A DNA stretch of 64,000 bases from Streptomyces sp. HM190 (GTDB taxonomy: Bacteria; Actinomycetota; Actinomycetes; Streptomycetales; Streptomycetaceae). The stretch is taken from the NCBI RefSeq assembly GCF_009857135.1, contig NZ_CP047318.1:5332001-5396000 (forward strand). Reading direction: 5' to 3'. Below are positions 61,575 to 64,000 of this stretch, one piece after another; the stretch's first letter is position 1; every line of letters starts with the position of its first letter. Below the pieces are notes generated by a model. That model was not told the origin of the DNA, did not search any database, and saw only the letters and a program-made list of their open reading frames with translations. Made by a program: the position numbers and the translations under genes.

Positions 61575-62616
61575 GGAGGCGTTCGGGCCCTGCTGCCGTC
61601 GCCGCTCTGAGCTTGGACCGCAGCTTGAGCTGCTTGGCGGAGAGGGGGCCGGGGGCCACCCGCGGGGGGACACCGCTCACCGGGGCGCCCGGGGGGACCG
61701 GTGGTTCGTAGTGGTCGGGTGCGGTGCGCAGGGTCAGCGCGGTGGTGGTGAGGAGCACGCCGGCGAAGACGACCGCGGCGTAGATCCACCGCCGGGCCCG
61801 CAGCTCGGCCCTGGTGCGCAGGGCGATCGGCCGCGTCGGCCGGGGCCGGACGTCGGCCGCCAGCTCGGTCAGCAGCCGGCGCAGTTCCTCGGGCGCCGCC
61901 GGTTCCGGGAGGCACGCGGTGACGACCGCCCGCGCGTACTCCACCCGCCCCGCCGTCGCCGGGGTGCTCGCCTCCGTCTCGGCTGCCGTCTCCGGCAGGT
62001 CCAGGCCCACGCCGTCGTAGAGGACGAGGGCGCGGCGGTACGGGGGCCGCAGTCTCTGGAGCTCGGCGAACAGGGCGCGCACGGCCGGATCCTTCGGCGT
62101 CGGCTCCGGCCCCGGCTCCGGGCTGCGGAAGGGGACGGGGAGGCGATGACGCAGCTGGTGCCACGGCGAGAGGGCGCAGTCGTGGGCCACCGCCCGCACC
62201 CACCCGGCCGGGTCCCGGTCCACGGCCACCTCCGGCCAGCGCTGCCAAGCCTGCTGGAAGGCCCGCTCGACCGCGTCGCGGGCCTGCCGAAGGCTGCCGG
62301 TGAGCAGATACGTCTGCTGGACGAGGGCGGGGGCGCAGTACGCGTAAAGGGCGTCGAAGGCCTGCGCGGCCGTCGGCGGCGGAGGCGCGAGCCCTGGGTC
62401 GGCGGCGGCCTCGGCGTCCGTGGAGAGGGGCTGCTCGTACCACTCGACCTCACCGGCGGCGACGGCGTCACCCTCGACCTCACTGGGGGGACCGGCCTCG
62501 CACCCGTCCTCGGCCCCGGTACCGGAGGCGGAGTCATCGGGGACGGAGGCAACGGGGACGGAGGCAACGGGGACGGGCCCGGTCCCCGTGTCGGCGGGAG
62601 CCTGGGCCCCGGTCAT
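61558..62616 (-). CDS. membrane-anchored sigma-70 region 2/4-like protein
   Basis: 352 residues from ATG 62616 (GCGAGGG upstream). The N-terminal ~75 residues are disordered and acidic. A sigma region 2-like helical domain follows: FDALYAYCAPALVQQTYLLT, then RDAVERAFQQAWQRWPEVAV and DPAGWVRAVAHDCAL. A region 4-like part comes next (RALFAELQRLRPPYRRALVLYD), but its HTH-forming stretch is short and non-standard. A membrane helix (RWIYAAVVFAGVLLTTTALTL) lies near the C-terminus, with an external Pro-rich tail. A sigma factor fused to a membrane helix is unusual. It may be an ECF-derived regulator kept at the membrane. The 17-bp repeats at its 3' end are odd. Confidence 0.7.
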   Translation of the reverse strand: MTGAQAPADTGTGPVPVASVPVASVPDDSASGTGAEDGCEAGPPSEVEGDAVAAGEVEWYEQPLSTDAEAAADPGLAPPPPTAAQAFDALYAYCAPALVQQTYLLTGSLRQARDAVERAFQQAWQRWPEVAVDRDPAGWVRAVAHDCALSPWHQLRHRLPVPFRSPEPGPEPTPKDPAVRALFAELQRLRPPYRRALVLYDGVGLDLPETAAETEASTPATAGRVEYARAVVTACLPEPAAPEELRRLLTELAADVRPRPTRPIALRTRAELRARRWIYAAVVFAGVLLTTTALTLRTAPDHYEPPVPPGAPVSGVPPRVAPGPLSAKQLKLRSKLRAATAAGPERLHPEAR

Positions 62617-62787
62617 CGGTGGCCCTCGCCCGGTGCGGAACCCTGCTGAGAACCCTGCCGGGCCGCCCCCGGTGCCCTCCGTCGACTGGAGGGAACCGCT
62701 CCGCGTACGAGAAAGCACATAAGCACATAGTGGGCGACACGTGCGCGAATCCCCTGTTACCCGAGTAAAGCGCGTGTCGTTGGGAGC

Positions 62788-64000
62788 ATGGCGGACGTGA
62801 CGCACGTGACCGACCCGAACGACCCTTCCACCGCATCGGAGCGCTCCTCCCCGCACGGCCGCTCGGCGCCGCCCCAGCCCTTCCCGGCCGGCCTGCCGTC
62901 GCTGTCCGAGCTGTCCCCATTGTCCCTCCGGACGCGCCGCCGGTCGTCCCGACTGGTCACCGGGCTGCTGGGCGGAGTCCTGGCGGCAGGGCTCGGTCTC
63001 GCGGCGTTCACGGCGCTGGTGATGGTGCTGTGGATCAGCTCGCCGTACCCGGACAGCGGGCCGGGCGGGGCCCTGCACGTGGCGGCGGCCCTGTGGCTGC
63101 TGTCCCACGGCGTGGAACTGGTCCGGACGGACACCCTCTCGGGCGCCCCCGCACCCGTCGGCATCGTCCCCCTGCTGCTGCTCGCCCCGCCGCTGGTCCT
63201 GCTGCACCGATCCGCCCGCGACCACGCAGGGGAAAGCCCCGGCACCGGCGCGCGGGCGACCTGGGCCGGGCTCGTCGTCGGTTACACCGCTGTCGGCGGG
63301 GCGGTCACGCTGTACGCGTCGGGTGGTGTGCTGCGCCCCTCGTGGTGGGCGGTGGTGTGCGTGCCAGCGCTGGCAGCGCTCGCGGCGGGCACAGGGGTGT
63401 GGGCGGGGCGCGGGCGCCCCCGGCTGCCCCTGCCCACGCCCCTCGCCGGCGTACTGGAGACGGAAGGCCACCGGCAGGTGGTGACCGCCGCGTGGCGGGC
63501 CGCCGGGGCGGGCGCGCTGGCGCTGGTCGGGGGCGGGGCGCTGCTGGTCGCGGTGTCCCTGCTGGGGCACGGTGACGCGGTCCGCGCGTCGTTCCCGCAG
63601 CTCACCGAGGGATGGTCCGGTCGTTTCGCCGTCCTGCTGCTCTGTGTGGCCCTGGTACCGAACGCGGCGGTGTGGGCGGCTGCCTATGCGCTGGGTCCCG
63701 GCTTCGTCCTGGGCGCCGGGCACGTCGTGGCGCCTCTGGCGTCGGCGGCACCGGCCACGCCGCTGCCGCCGTTCCCGCTGCTCGCGGCGGTCCCGGCGGG
63801 GGACGGTACGCCGCTGACCTGGGCGGTGGGGGTGGTGCCGCTGGCCGCCGGGGTCACCGTGGGGTGGTTCACGGGGGCGCGGGCCGCGGCCGAGCGCGGT
63901 GCTCCGTGGTCCGTGCGCCGTACCGCGGCCTCCGCGCTCGTCGCCGCCGCTCTGTGCGCCGTCGCCGTAGCCCTGCTCACCCTTCTCGCGAGCGGACCCC
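62788..64000 (+). CDS. DUF6350-type multi-pass membrane protein (3' end outside window)
   Basis: At least 404 residues from ATG 62788 (GGGAGC upstream), with no stop before the window edge. The N-terminal ~60 residues are polar (Ser/Pro/Arg-rich). About nine or ten hydrophobic helices follow, starting LVTGLLGGVLAAGLGLAAFT. The sequence matches in style the actinobacterial DUF6350/PerM-like integral membrane proteins that, as I recall, precede purN and purH in Streptomyces. A role in cell division has been suggested for relatives; nothing here shows it. It diverges from the sigma-like gene, with 171 bp between starts. Confidence 0.75.
   Translation, partial: MADVTHVTDPNDPSTASERSSPHGRSAPPQPFPAGLPSLSELSPLSLRTRRRSSRLVTGLLGGVLAAGLGLAAFTALVMVLWISSPYPDSGPGGALHVAAALWLLSHGVELVRTDTLSGAPAPVGIVPLLLLAPPLVLLHRSARDHAGESPGTGARATWAGLVVGYTAVGGAVTLYASGGVLRPSWWAVVCVPALAALAAGTGVWAGRGRPRLPLPTPLAGVLETEGHRQVVTAAWRAAGAGALALVGGGALLVAVSLLGHGDAVRASFPQLTEGWSGRFAVLLLCVALVPNAAVWAAAYALGPGFVLGAGHVVAPLASAAPATPLPPFPLLAAVPAGDGTPLTWAVGVVPLAAGVTVGWFTGARAAAERGAPWSVRRTAASALVAAALCAVAVALLTLLASGP

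Overview
The window is a chromosomal segment of a Streptomyces species. Evidence: very high GC with strong third-position bias, GTG starts, five tandem membrane Ser/Thr kinases, P60-family cell wall hydrolases, an adenosylcobalamin mutase small subunit, and a gene order that, as far as I recall it, matches the S. coelicolor SCO4775-SCO4813 core region (kinase cluster, guaA, pcrA, icmB, sucCD, a DUF6350 protein before purN/purH). I see no prophage, no intact IS, no CRISPR array, no tRNA and no rRNA.

Layout. 0.07-1.3 kb: secreted serine hydrolase. 1.7-13.4 kb: five consecutive Ser/Thr kinase genes on the + strand; the second is a pseudokinase whose C-lobe is split by a ~290-residue low-complexity insertion. 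13.4-17.3 kb: glycosyltransferase and diacylglycerol-kinase-family lipid kinase. 17.3-17.5 kb: a short repeat tract and a ~40-codon relic of a sixth kinase. 17.7-22.3 kb: succinic semialdehyde dehydrogenase, an Fe-S-motif GMC oxidoreductase and a lipoprotein. 22.8-25.3 kb: chorismate mutase, preceded by a probable Phe/Tyr leader-peptide attenuator, then guaA. 25.3-31.2 kb: FMN-flavin-fold protein, class II aldolase, membrane proteins and a secreted M4 metalloprotease. 32-36.4 kb: a PspC-domain envelope-stress module (PspC protein, PspC-histidine kinase, LuxR-type regulator). 36.5-41.5 kb: two P60 endopeptidases flanking an IS701-type transposase pseudogene; the second carries a cyclic di-AMP (ydaO) riboswitch. 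41.8-48.4 kb: pcrA helicase, M23 peptidase, lipase, icmB. 48.6-57 kb: a divergent SWIM/DUF5691 and MoxR/DUF5682/small ORF/VWA locus. 57-64 kb: two predicted secreted proteins, sucCD, a membrane-anchored sigma-like protein and the start of a DUF6350 membrane protein that runs off the window.

How the genes may work together. Much of the window concerns the cell envelope: kinases with extracellular sensor modules, glycan and lipid enzymes, P60 and M23 hydrolases, a PspC stress system and c-di-AMP control. The most distinctive under-described unit is the 48.6-57 kb locus. It couples a MoxR AAA+ ATPase and a VWA/MIDAS protein to a protein whose spaced GxxH/E/GxxH residues resemble the TraB/TIKI/EreA hydrolase superfamily, plus a SWIM zinc-finger protein and a DUF5691 protein. 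The two arms diverge from an 11-bp inverted repeat, and the right arm is tightly translationally coupled through a 53-codon ORF. A second regulatory candidate is the leader peptide upstream of chorismate mutase, which opens like the Streptomyces trp leader but carries Phe and Tyr codons instead of Trp.
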